Assembly: GCA_019802505.1 (NCBI GenBank)
Contig: JAFMOC010000373.1
Coordinates: forward strand, 339,656-403,655
DNA from: Corydoras sp. C115
Lineage: Eukaryota; Chordata; Actinopteri; Siluriformes; Callichthyidae
Direction: 5' to 3'
Length of the DNA: 64,000 nucleotides
Under the pieces are notes generated by a model that did no database searches, was not told where the DNA came from, and saw only the letters and a program-made list of their open reading frames with translations. The position numbers and the translations under genes are program-made. This document shows, one piece after another, positions 54,558 to 63,722 of the stretch (position 1 is its first letter; each line of letters starts with the position of its first letter).

Positions 54558-54826
54558 ATCCCAATCTGGGTGGAGTTTCCATGTTCTCCCCATATCCTTT
54601 TGGGTTTTCTCCGGGGTCTCCGGTTTCCTCCCACAGTCCAAAAACATTGATCAAGGTTAATTGAATTCTCCAAATTGCCCCATATAGAGTGTGTTTGTGT
54701 GAGTGAGTGTGTCCCTGTCCTGGGTGTATCTGTCTAGCACCTGAAACTTTCTCCCCCGGATGGGCATGGGGAACCCCACCGGGACCCTGATAGAGGATAA
54801 AGCGGAAGATGATGGATGTATGGATG
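54558..54826 (+). repeat. V-SINE-like copy, 5' truncated at B box
   Basis: CCCAATCTGGGTGGAGTTTC to GATGATGGATGTATGGATG. The middle is shortened at GTGTGTCCCTGTCC. Confidence 0.9.
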
Positions 54827-54891
54827 AAAACATTTGAAGCTATCAATATAGTTTGGTCACATGGTCTTCATTCCAATCTGTCTCAAATACA

Positions 54892-55075
54892 GTTGAATGC
54901 TCCAGATTGCCCCATATAGAGTGTGTCTGTGTGAGTGAGTGTGAGCACAGTGATAGATTGACGCCCTGTCCTGGGTGTATCTGCCCAGCGCCCGAAACGT
55001 TCTCCCCTGGATGGGCATGGGGAACCCCCCCGCGACCCTAATAGAGGATAAAGGGGAAGATAATGGATGGATGGA
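54892..55075 (+). repeat. V-SINE-like 3' half
   Basis: GTTGAATGCTCCAGATTGCC to TAATGGATGGATGG. A 5'-truncated copy. Confidence 0.9.
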
Positions 55076-55721
55076 CTTTCTCACATCATTTAATGCTAAA
55101 TTGAATATTCATTTGCATCCCGAATATTATTTCATGACCAAAAGCAGGTTGAATTTGCTCAAACGTGAGTCGTGTTTATTTTCCTGCCGCTGAATGTGTG
55201 GCTGAGCCGTGCCGCCTGAAAAAACGGACATGGAGTGTTTGGGTAATGGATCCCGTAAATGGATCCATGTGTATGTAGGTCAGATGAGGATGTCATGAAT
55301 TCAGTGAAGCATCCATGTTGAAACAATAATATGTGATGGGCTTTTCAGGTTCTAATGAATTGTATGCATCGGTGGACATTCGCACCCCATTTGACGCAAC
55401 AAGCCAAAATGCATTCGGACCAAATCTGTAAACACACACAGTTGAATTGAATCTTTCTTGCTCACCGACTTCCCTTCTTTCTCTCTTGCTATTTCATTGT
55501 ATTTATAATGCTTTAATGGCTTTAATGACTTATCTAAACCAATATGATAATAAACACGGTGTACAGGGGGTTCGAATTATGCCGCCATTCATTTGTAACT
55601 AAAGCAATGAGGCATGAGAGCATGTGCTTTATGGTGAATAAATCACTGTACGTTCCATTAAATGGGATTAATTCACAATAATGCCCAACCTCGAGTGTCT
55701 TTAGACTTTTATCAAATGATT
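55076..55721. other. single-copy DNA, no gene recognised
   Basis: AT-rich, with stops in all frames. Confidence 0.45.
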
Positions 55722-55960
55722 CCATCCATCCGTCCGTCCATTACCTTCCACTAAATCCCATGTGAGGGTGGTAGGGGGTCCTTTCCATCCAGGGGAGAAG
55801 ATTTCGGGCATTGGGTAGATACACCCAGTAAATGGCACCAATCTTATGCTGGGCACACACTCACTCCCACAAAAACTCACTATATGGGGCAATTTAGAGC
55901 ATTCGATTTGCCTTGAATCCTTGTTTTTGGACTGTGGGAGGAAACCAGAGAACCTAGTGG
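55722..55960 (-). repeat. V-SINE-like copy lacking head, diverged
   Basis: CCATCCATCCGTCCGTCC to GAGAACCTAGTGGAAAAC. More substitutions than most copies. Confidence 0.83.
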
Positions 55961-55967
55961 AAAACTG

Positions 55968-56226
55968 TTCCCATTGCCCATCCAGGGGAGAACGTTTCTG
56001 GTGCTGGGCAGATACACCCAGGACAGGGCACCAATCTATTACTGGACATACACTCGCTCACACAGACACACTCTATATGGGGCAATTTGGAGAACTCAAT
56101 TGACTTGATCCATGTTTTTGGACTGCGGGAGGAAACCGGAAATCCCGGAGGAAACCCACAAGGACACGCGGAGAAAATTGAAACTCCACCCAGATTGGGA
56201 TTCAGCACTGAGAGGAGAACATGTTA
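55968..56226 (-). repeat. V-SINE-like copy lacking both ends
   Basis: TTCCCATTGCCCATCCAGG to CTGAGAGGAGAACATGTT, ending where the Tc1 element begins. No head continuation is found beyond the Tc1 element. Confidence 0.88.
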
Positions 56227-56228
56227 TA

Positions 56229-56256
56229 CAGTTGTGATCAAATTTATTCAACCCCC
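56229..56256 (+). repeat. Tc1 left terminal inverted repeat
   Basis: 28 bp ending in CAACCCCC, identical in reverse to 57819-57846. Confidence 0.97.
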
Positions 56257-56604
56257 AATGCTGCAAAGGGTTTTATGGAATTCAGTGCACATTTGTAATT
56301 GTGTTCATAATGAAATCTTACAAGGACTTGTTAAAGAACTAAATGCAACTAAGATAGCATCAATTGTTTTTGTCATAAAGTATTAAATGGCCTTTTTGTG
56401 ATTTCTTCATTGACACAATTATTCAACCCCTTTACAACTACCACTCATAAGAACAGAGGTTCATTCCAGTGTTTTCAACCAGGTATTGAAAACACCTGTG
56501 GATGTCAACGAGCAGCAATCAAGCATGATAAGCACCAATTAGGCAGATTTAAAAGGACTGTGATACTCAGCTCCTTCTAGACATCTACTGGTGTGTTTAC
56601 AAGC

Positions 56605-57627
56605 ATGGTGAAGGCAAGAGAATGGTCCCAGAAGACAAGAGAAGAGGTTATTGCTCTTCACAAGAATGGCAATGGATATAAAAAGATTGCGAAGTTGTTA
56701 AATATTCCAAGAGACACTATCGGAAGTATCATTCGCAAGTTCAAGTTAAAGGGCACAGTGGAAACGTTACCTGGTCGTGGCAGAAAGAAGATCCTGACCG
56801 CGACTGCTGTGCGCTACCTGAAGCGTAATGTGGAGAAAAATCCCCGCGTGACTGCTAAGGAACTGAAAAAAGACCTGTCAGATGTGGGCACTGAAGTTTC
56901 AGCTCAGACAATAAGGCGCGCACTGCATAACGAAGACCTCCATGCCAGAACTCCCAGGCGCACCCCCTTGCTGACTCCAAAGAACAAGAAAAGTCGACTG
57001 CAGTGTGCCAAAAGTCATGTGGACAAGCCACAAAGGTTTTGGGACAGTGTACTGTGGTCAGATGAAACTAAATTAGAACTGTTTGGGACAATGGACCAGC
57101 GCTATGTTTGGAGGAGGAAGAACCAGGCTTATGAACAAAAGAACACCTTGCCTACTGTGAAGCATGGCGGGGGGTCAATTATGCTTTGGGGCTGTTTTGC
57201 TTCTAATGGTACAGGAAAGCTTCAACGTGTGCAGGGTACCATGAATTCCCTTCAGTACCAGGAGATCTTGGAGGAAAATGTGATGGAGTCAGTCACAAAC
57301 CTGCGGCTTGGGAGACGTTGGACCTTCCAACAGGACAATGATCCGAAGCACACATCCAAGTCCACTAGAGCATGGTTGAACATGAAAGGCTGGAACATTC
57401 TAGAGTGGCCATCGCAATCACCAGACTTAAATCCAATTGAGAACCTCTGGTGGGACCTAAAGAAGGCAGTTGCAGTGCGCAAGCCTAAGAATGTGACTGA
57501 ACTGGAGGCTTTTGCCCATGAAGAATGGGCTAAGATACCCATAGGTCGCTGCAAGACACTTGTGTCAAGCTATGCTTCACGCTTGAAAGCTGTCATAACT
57601 GGAAAAGGATGTTGTACTAAGTACTGA
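56605..57627 (+). CDS. Tc1-type DD34E transposase, intact
   Basis: This encodes the transposase that would bind the element's ends in the nucleus and move it by cut-and-paste into TA sites. The 340-residue product starts at the first ATG (MVKAREWSQKTREE); the open frame extends 12 bases upstream without an ATG. Residues about 10-45 and 65-110 fit the two helix-turn-helix (PAIRED-like) DNA-binding subdomains. LPGRGRKK (55-62) is the linking AT-hook-like GRPR-type motif. PRRTPLLTPKNKKSR (118-131) fits the nuclear-localisation stretch. HGGGSIMLWGCF (188-199) is the glycine-rich box. The catalytic triad is complete: D153 in WSDETK, D244 in QQDNDPKH, E279 in NPIENLW, with 34 residues between the last two. 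Length equals the family norm. I see no frameshift or stop. Activity is inferred, not shown. Confidence 0.96.
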   Translation: MVKAREWSQKTREEVIALHKNGNGYKKIAKLLNIPRDTIGSIIRKFKLKGTVETLPGRGRKKILTATAVRYLKRNVEKNPRVTAKELKKDLSDVGTEVSAQTIRRALHNEDLHARTPRRTPLLTPKNKKSRLQCAKSHVDKPQRFWDSVLWSDETKLELFGTMDQRYVWRRKNQAYEQKNTLPTVKHGGGSIMLWGCFASNGTGKLQRVQGTMNSLQYQEILEENVMESVTNLRLGRRWTFQQDNDPKHTSKSTRAWLNMKGWNILEWPSQSPDLNPIENLWWDLKKAVAVRKPKNVTELEAFAHEEWAKIPIGRCKTLVSSYASRLKAVITGKGCCTKY

Positions 57628-57818
57628 AAAATAATGTCACTAGGGGGTTGAATAAAACTGATAATGATGTGAGCACAGTAAAGACATTTGTGGTTATTCC
57701 ATCATAAATATTATGTTATATTTGTCTAATTTATAAGTGCCTCTTTGATATAATTGTAAATAAGATGACTGAAATGATCCAAATCAATGTCAAACTGGCC
57801 AAAACACTTTATTTCAGT

Positions 57819-57846
57819 GGGGGTTGAATAAATTTGATCACAACTG
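57819..57846 (-). repeat. Tc1 right terminal inverted repeat
   Basis: GGGGGTTGAATAAATTTG onward to CACAACTG, with no mismatch to the left end. Confidence 0.97.
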
Positions 57847-57853
57847 TATATAT

Positions 57854-58277
57854 TAGGGGTGTCTTCAACTAAGGATTTTCATAGTCGAATCTGATTCGTC
57901 AGATTTTCCCTATAGTCGACTGATAGTCGAATCAGTTAAAATTTCACCACAAGATGGCGCTATAAGCGTGGTTTTTAAAAAATATATTTAAAAAAATTTT
58001 TACTTGTTTTTCTAGAGCACCGTAAATGGGATCCCCGTTCTGGACTTTTTAAAATATTAAATATTTAAAAAATATTAACAGAAATTAGGATGATTTTATT
58101 TGACAAAAGACTATATATGTAACGAAAACAAAGACATTTCATGTAAAAACTAATGCTTAGCAGCAGCCATGGGCGCCCCCATGTGGTCAAAATGGTACAT
58201 TCGACTATGAGGTTCATAGTCGACTACGGTTCTCCGAATCGAATCGTCGAATCAGCGAATATTGCAGCTCACCCCTA
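57854..58277. mobile_element. hAT-like non-autonomous element (MITE)
   Basis: Ends are TAGGGGTG and CACCCCTA. Flanks are TATATAT on the left and TTATATAT on the right, compatible with an 8-bp hAT duplication but confounded by the TA-rich site. The interior is rich in TAGTCGA/TCGACTA words, including a hairpin CGACTATGAGGTTCATAGTC (from about 58203). No open frame. It starts 7 bp after the Tc1 element. Confidence 0.65.
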
Positions 58278-58970
58278 TTATATATTATATATATTATGGT
58301 ATACTATATTATATATAATATATATTCAAACTTATTTCTCAGTGCTTCTTCTATGTAGTGCCCCCCCCTCCATTGCTCTCTTCCTTTCCCGGGAGTCCTG
58401 CTGAGTGAGAACACTGTGGCTGGGTCAGACTGTACTCAGAGTGACGTAATCTTCAGAGGAGGCCTGGCAGGCATGTTGCACTGAAACTGATTGGGGATCA
58501 GTGGGAGTTTTCTGCTCTCTGCTTACTCACTGTAGTTCTAGAGCGGCTCACTCGACATGAGCTCGCTGTGTAATGCTATGGCTGTCCACCAAGAACAAAC
58601 AGCATGCTGCACGTGGGCCGTCCGTCGCATTGAAATATCATTACCTGTGGACGCAATGCGTCTCCGATAAACAGACCCATTTGCTTCCCTCGCTGTGGTT
58701 TTCCACATGGTCACCGCGAAGAAAACAATCGAATGCAATTTCATGGCAAGCTGTTTAGACGCCGTGCGCCGCAGAAAGTCCAAAGAGCAAAAACAAAGTC
58801 AGATGTCCTACCACAATGGTCTCTTCAGCTGTGTAATATTACAGTTAGTTCTAGTTCAAGTCATTTTTGACAATGGCAAGAAACTCTCTGTTATATGTGT
58901 GTGTGTGTGTGTCCAAAAGCCCAAAACTCTAAAAACTAGGTAAATTGGCTGCTCTAAATTAAAATGCCCC
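58278..58970. other. single-copy DNA, no gene recognised
   Basis: TA-rich start (58278-58330) and a C-run. Two antiparallel frames of 80 codons (58538-58783 minus, 58695-58943 plus) overlap and are not recognised. Confidence 0.45.
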
Positions 58971-60140
58971 AATCCACCACCCAAATTCTACTGTTCTGTG
59001 ATGGTCCTGACTAATAGAGAATGGAGAACCAACCAAGAAAACATCTTGGTTGTCCATCTAAGTCCATCTAATAGATAATGGAGAAAGATGGTGGCGTGTC
59101 CACATTTATGACTGGTACTGTGTTGACATAGAGTTTACTATATCAACCAAAAGACAATCAACCAGGAGGTTCTATATTCTCTGCTGCTAATGTGTTTAAA
59201 TGTAGAATATCCACCAAACAATCCACCACCCAAATTCTAATGTTCTGTGATGGTCCTGACCAATAGAGAACGGAGAACCATCAGGAGACTAACAACAACA
59301 AAGAACACAGATGGACTACAGTCCATCTATATGGTAAGTGGAGCGGGAAGGGGGCGTGTCTAAACTTATGACTGGTACTGTGTTGACATAGTGTCTAAAT
59401 GTAGAACATCCACCACACAATGCACCACCCAATATCTACCGTTCTGTGAGGGTCATGACCAATAGAGAACGGAGAACCAACAGAGGACTAACAACAACAA
59501 AGAACACAGATGGACTACAGTCTGTAATTATAAAACCACAAACTTCATCTATATGATAAGTGGAGCAAGAAGGGGGCATGTCCAGACTTATGACTGGTAC
59601 TGTGTTGACATAGAGTTTGCCATATTACAAAGCCAATCAACCAGGAGGTTCTCTGTTGCTGATGTGTCTAAATGTAGAACATCCACACAAATTCTACTGT
59701 TCCGTGATGGTCCTGACCAATAGAGAATGGAGAACCAACAGAGGACTAACAACAACAAAGAACACAGATGGACAACAGTCTATAATTATAAAACTACAAA
59801 CTCCATCTACGTGGTAAGTGGAGCGAAACGGGGGCGTGTCCAAACTTATGACTGGTAGTGTTTTGACATAGAGTTTTGTGTCTAAATGTAGAACATCCAC
59901 CAAACAATCCACCACCCAAATCCTACTGTTCTGTGATGGTCCTGACCAATAGAGAACGGAGAACCAAAAGGAGACTAACAACAACAAAGAACACAAATGG
60001 ACTACAGTCCATCTATATGGTAAGTGGAGCGAGAAGGGGGCATGTCCAAACTTATGACTGGTGTATGACTGGTCGACATAGAGTTTGCTATTTTACAAAG
60101 CCAATCATCCGGGAGGTTCTAGATTCTCTGCTGCTGGGTC
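58971..60140. repeat. degenerate tandem repeat, 5 units of about 200-255 bp
   Basis: TGTTCTGTGATGGTCCTGAC (or a close variant) occurs near 58992, 59241, 59441, 59699 and 59928. Each is followed by AATAGAGAAYGGAGAACC, CTAACAACAACAAAGAACAC and CTTATGACTGGTACTGTG. Its AACTACAAACTCCATCTA part matches the 53.6-54.5 kb element, so the two are related. Confidence 0.8.
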
Positions 60141-60452
60141 TAATGATGTGTCTAAATGCAAAGTTTGGATTCAAATGGCGGTGCTAATAATTAAAGAGCG
60201 CGTCTGCACGGTTCTGCCCGTCGCACCGAGAGCCGAACGACGTGCCTGCGGTGACTTTGAAGTAGCTGGGAGGTGAATCACAAAAGAGTCGTCTATGAAC
60301 GACTCACATGGGGAGCAGCGGGGGACCGATAGCACTCCCTCTGTAATCCCACAGCCTCATAGACGGGGCTGGCACCGGCATATGGATCAAAAGCGCCCCG
60401 GCAGCGGCCTTCAGCAGTCCTCAACGGATCTCTGCAATAAGGCAATTTAGCT
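60141..60452. other. single-copy DNA, no gene recognised
   Basis: GC-richer stretch without repeats. Confidence 0.4.
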
Positions 60453-60576
60453 ACAGATTGAGGAAATTACTGCCGACTCAAAGCAGAATGAGACGCATGC
60501 GGCGGGCGGGCGGGCGGGCCTATTGAAAGATTTAAGCTTTTAAGAACGAGCAAAAAATTGATAGAAATACAATCCA

Positions 60577-60655
60577 TGTATTTGGACTGTGGGAGGAAAC
60601 CAGAGAACATGGAAACTCCACCCAGATTGGAGAACATGCCAACCACTAAGCCACC
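60577..60655 (-). repeat. V-SINE-like core and head, block copy 1
   Basis: ATCCATGTATTTGGACTGTG to CAACCACTAAGCCACC with the B box deleted. In block copy 2 (61496-61612) the B box is present. Confidence 0.85.
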
Positions 60656-60660
60656 GTGCT

Positions 60661-60790
60661 CCTAATCCATCCATCCCACATCCATCCAGTATCTTTTGAT
60701 TTATCCTCTACTAGGGTCATAGTGGGGTTCCCTATGCCCATCCAGAGGGGAGAACGTCTTGGGCGCTGGGTAGATACACCCAGGACAGGG
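60661..60790 (-). repeat. V-SINE-like 3' part, block copy 1
   Basis: ATCCATCCATCCCACATCC to GATACACCCAGGACAGGG, with CATCCAGAGGGGAGAACG (a GA insertion), a variant shared by all copies of this block. Confidence 0.85.
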
Positions 60791-60895
60791 ATTATCAATC
60801 TGAAGGTTGGGGGTTCAAATCCCAGGTCCACTGAAGTTACCAATGTGGGTCCTTGAGCAAGACCCTTAACCCTCATTGCTCCAGGGATGTTGTGA
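60790..60895 (+). repeat. SINE-B head, block copy 1
   Basis: ATTATCAATCTGAAGGTTGG, B box GGTTCAAATCCC, CTTGAGCAAGACCCTTAACC. Truncated before the tail. Confidence 0.82.
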
Positions 60896-60917
60896 TTAAC
60901 CCTGTGCTCACCTTGTA

Positions 60918-61155
60918 AGTCCATCCATCCATTATCTTCTGATTTATCCTCTACTAGGGTCATAGTGGGGTTCCCCATGCCCATCCAGAGGGGAGAACGT
61001 CTTGGGTGCTGGGTAGATACACCCAGGACAGGGAGCCAATCTATAGCTGGGCACACACTCACTCACACAGACACACTCTTTATGGGGCAATTTGGAGATT
61101 TCAATTGACCTTGATCCATGCTTTTGGACTGTGGGAGGAAACCGGAGAACCCGAA
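60918..61155 (-). repeat. V-SINE-like 3' part to core, block copy 1
   Basis: CCATCCATCCATTATCTTCT to AGGAAACCGGAGAACCCG. Same CAGAGGGG variant. Confidence 0.88.
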
Positions 61156-61202
61156 AGTGCTCTGTGCTTTTATGGTCATGATGCAGCAGCTATTATTTAT
61201 GT

Positions 61203-61332
61203 GGAGGGTGTGGTAGTTCAGTGGTTAGGGTGTTGGGCTATCAATCTGAAGGTTGGGGGTTCAAATCCCAAGTTATCAATGTGGGTTCTTGAGCAAGACC
61301 CTTAACCCTCATTGTGAATGACTAAGCCACCG
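61203..61332 (+). repeat. SINE-B copy fused to V-SINE head, block copy 1
   Basis: GGGTGTGGTAGTTCAGTGG to ACCCTTAACCCTCATTGTG, then the V-SINE head piece CTAAGCCACCGTGCCCC on the minus strand. Confidence 0.83.
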
Positions 61333-61495
61333 TGCCCCTAAATTATCTAAATTATCCATCCTTCCCATCCAGGTTCCCAGATTGAGGAAATTACTGCCGA
61401 CTCAAAGCAGATTGAGACGCATGCGGCGGGCGGGCGGGCCTATTGAGAGAATTAAGCTTTTAAGAACAAGCAAAAAATTGATAGAAATACAATCC

Positions 61496-61862
61496 ATGTA
61501 TTTGGACTGTGGGAGGAAACCGGAGAACATGGAAACTCCACCCAGATTGGGATTTGAACCGGGAATCCCTAGTGCTGAGAGGAGAACATGCCAACCACTA
61601 AGCCACCATGCTCCTAATCCATCCATCCCACATCCATCCATTATCTTCTGATTTATCCTCTACTAGGGTCATAGTGGGGTTCCAAATGCCCATCCAGAGG
61701 GGAGAACGTCTTGGGCGCTGGGTAGATACACCCAGGACAGGATGCCAATCTATCACTGGGCACACACTCACTCACACAGACACACTCTTTATGGGGCAAT
61801 TTGGAGATTTCAATTGACCTTGATCCATGTTTTTGGACTGTGGGAGGAAACCGGAGAACCCG
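61496..61862 (-). repeat. two V-SINE-like copies, block copy 2
   Basis: 61496-61612 is core and complete head. 61617-61862 runs from CCATCCATCCCACATCC to GGAGAACCCGAAAG. Compared with block copy 1, the SINE-B insert and one 3' part are absent. Confidence 0.87.
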
Positions 61863-61902
61863 AAAGTGCTTTTATGGTCATGATGCAGCAGCTATTATTT
61901 AT

Positions 61903-62040
61903 GTGGAGGGTGTGGTAGTTCAGTGGTTAGGGTGTTGGGCTATCAATCTGAAGGTTGGGGGTTCAAATCCCAAGTTATCAATGTGGGTCCTTGAGCAAGA
62001 CCCTTAACCCTCATTGTGAATGACTAAGCCACCGTGCCCC
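61903..62040 (+). repeat. SINE-B copy fused to V-SINE head, block copy 2
   Basis: Same structure as 61203-61332, including the CATTGTGAATGACTAAGCC junction. Confidence 0.83.
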
Positions 62041-62342
62041 TAAATTATCTAAATTATCCATCCTTCCCATCCAGGTTCCCAGACTGAGAAAATTACTGCC
62101 GACTCAAAGCAGAATGAGACGCATGCGGCGGGTGGGCGGGTGGGCGGCCGGGCCTATTGAAAGATTTAAGCTTTTAAGAACGAGAAAAAAAATCGCTAGA
62201 TGCTAAATTCCCATTTTCTGGGAAGCTCTTGTAGGCTGACTTTCAGAACCTTTCCGGCCCCGGGCTTGTAATCACGTTACTTGCTAACGGTGTAAACCTT
62301 AGTTTATGCATGATCCTTATTTATTTTATTTCAAAAAGTCGA

Positions 62343-62507
62343 AAGCCCATCAAGGGGAGAACGCATCGGGCGCTGGGCAGATGTCCTGGGTGTATCTGCC
62401 CAGCGCCCGAAACGTTCTCCCCTGGATGGGCATGGGGAAACCTCCCCCCCCCCCCCCGCGACTCAAATAGAGGATAAAGCGGAAGATAATGGATGGATGG
62501 ATGGGGG
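62343..62507 (+). repeat. V-SINE-like 3' part with inverted start
   Basis: A minus-strand piece (CAAGGGGAGAACGCATCGG, GCGCTGGGCAGAT) at 62347-62383 folds back onto plus-strand ATCTGCCCAGCGCCCGAAAC at 62392-62429. The plus copy then continues to a C-run and GATAATGGATGGATGG. Confidence 0.87.
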
Positions 62508-62529
62508 CGTGTCCTAAATTTTGATGAGT

Positions 62530-62824
62530 ATCTTCAAATCTTCCACTTTATTCTCTACTAGGGTTGCGGGGGGGTTTCTCATGCTCATCCAGGAGAGAAC
62601 ATCTCGGGCGCTGGGCAGATACACCCAGGACAGGACGCCAATCTATCACTGGACACACACTAACTCACACATACACACTCTATATGGGGCAATTTGGAGA
62701 ACTCAATTGACTTGATCCACGCGGACAGGGGAGAACATGGAAACTCCACCCAGACGGGGATTGGGACTGGGAATCCCTAGTGCTGAGAGGAGAACATGCC
62801 AACCACTAAGCCACCAGGCCGCCC
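62530..62824 (-). repeat. V-SINE-like copy with short core
   Basis: TATCTTCAAATCTTCCACTT to CACTAAGCCACCAGGCCG. The core is cut at TTGATCCACGCGGACAGG. Confidence 0.9.
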
Positions 62825-62875
62825 ACCTTGAAAGTCGCTTTGGATAAAAGTGTCTGCTGAATGTAAATGTAATGG
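62825..62875 (+). repeat. SINE-B tail
   Basis: TTGAAAGTCGCTTTGGAT, AAAAGTGTCTGCTGAATG and GTAAATGTAATG directly after the V-SINE head. Confidence 0.8.
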
Positions 62876-62909
62876 TGCTGGACGAGGCGTGGCAGTGACA
62901 TTCATCTCA

Positions 62910-63330
62910 TTTCATTCTCTTCCACTTAATCCGATACTAGGGTCGCATGTATGTAAGATGTAGTTTAGAAATAGTTAAATTGCCCCATCATAACTATATT
63001 AGGATGGGGCAATTTCAAGCAGCCACTTCACCTTGAATCCATGTTTTTGGATTGTGGGACAAAACCAAAGAACCCACGTGGTTAGGGGGAAAACATGGAA
63101 ACTCCACCCAGATTGGGATTCGAACCGGCTTAAAGGAGAAATCCTCTAGTGCTAATTAAAGGAGAACATGCCAACCTCTAAGCCCACAATGACCGGGTGC
63201 TGGGCAATCTAACACCAATCCTATCTGGGCACCACACTTATCACTCACACACTCTATAGATTGGGATTCGAACCGGGATTCCTAGTGCTTAAAGGAGAAC
63301 ATGCCAACCACTAAGCCACCATGCCCTAAT
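62910..63330 (-). repeat. V-SINE-like scrambled fragments
   Basis: ATTCTCTTCCACTTAATCC (3' tip), an inverted pair AAATTGCCCCATC / GATGGGGCAATTT at 62977-63015, then core and head (to about 63185) and a second middle and head remnant (63190-63328). Confidence 0.8.
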
Positions 63331-63340
63331 CTAAATCATC

Positions 63341-63669
63341 CATCCATTATCTTCCGCTTTATCCTCTACTAGGGTCGCGGGGGGGTTCCCCATGTCCATC
63401 CAGGGGAGAACGCCTCGGGCGCTGGGCAGATACATCTTAGTTTTAGGACAGGATGCCAATCTATCACTGGGCACACACTCACACACACACACACACACAC
63501 ACTCTATATGGGACAATTTGGAGAATTCAATTGACCTTGATCCATGTTTTTGGACTGTGGGAGCAAACCGGAGAACCCAGAGGAAACCCACGTGGACATG
63601 GGGCGAACATGGAACCTCTCCCTAGCGCTGAGAGGAGAACATGGTCACCACTAAGCCACCGTGCCGTCC
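63341..63669 (-). repeat. V-SINE-like copy, near full length
   Basis: ATCCATTATCTTCCGC to CACTAAGCCACCGTGCC. The middle has a (CA)n expansion (about 63478-63500) and the B-box region is deleted. Confidence 0.92.
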
Positions 63670-63722
63670 TCTTTGTAAGTCGCTTCGGATAAAAGCGTCG
63701 GCTGAATGACCAAATGGAAACG
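63670..63722 (+). repeat. SINE-B tail
   Basis: TTTGTAAGTCGCTTCGGATA, AAAGCGTCGGCTGAATGACC and AAATGGAAACG directly after the V-SINE head, as at 62825. Confidence 0.8.

Larger units (their letters stand above)
56229..57846 (+). mobile_element. complete Tc1/mariner transposon, 1618 bp
   Basis: A perfect 28-bp terminal inverted repeat starts CAGTTGTGATCAAATTTATT at 56229 and ends as its complement at 57846, flanked by TA on both sides (56227-56228, 57847-57848). A second, inner copy of the binding-type word TTATTCAACCCC lies about 175 bp inside each end (about 56419-56430; complement at 57644-57655), the IR/DR layout of Tc1-type elements such as Sleeping Beauty. Between them lies one uninterrupted transposase gene. 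With intact ends, target duplication and gene, this copy looks recently inserted and possibly functional. Family within Tc1 is not resolved from sequence alone. Confidence 0.97.
60453..62200. repeat. threefold repeated composite block
   Basis: A segment starting CAGATTGAGGAAATTACTGC with GAGACGCATGCGGCGGGC and TTTAAGCTTTTAAGAACGAG begins at 60453, 61378 and 62080 (the third short). Each of the first two is followed by V-SINE and SINE-B pieces in the same order, so the whole block, not only its parts, was duplicated. Confidence 0.88.
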
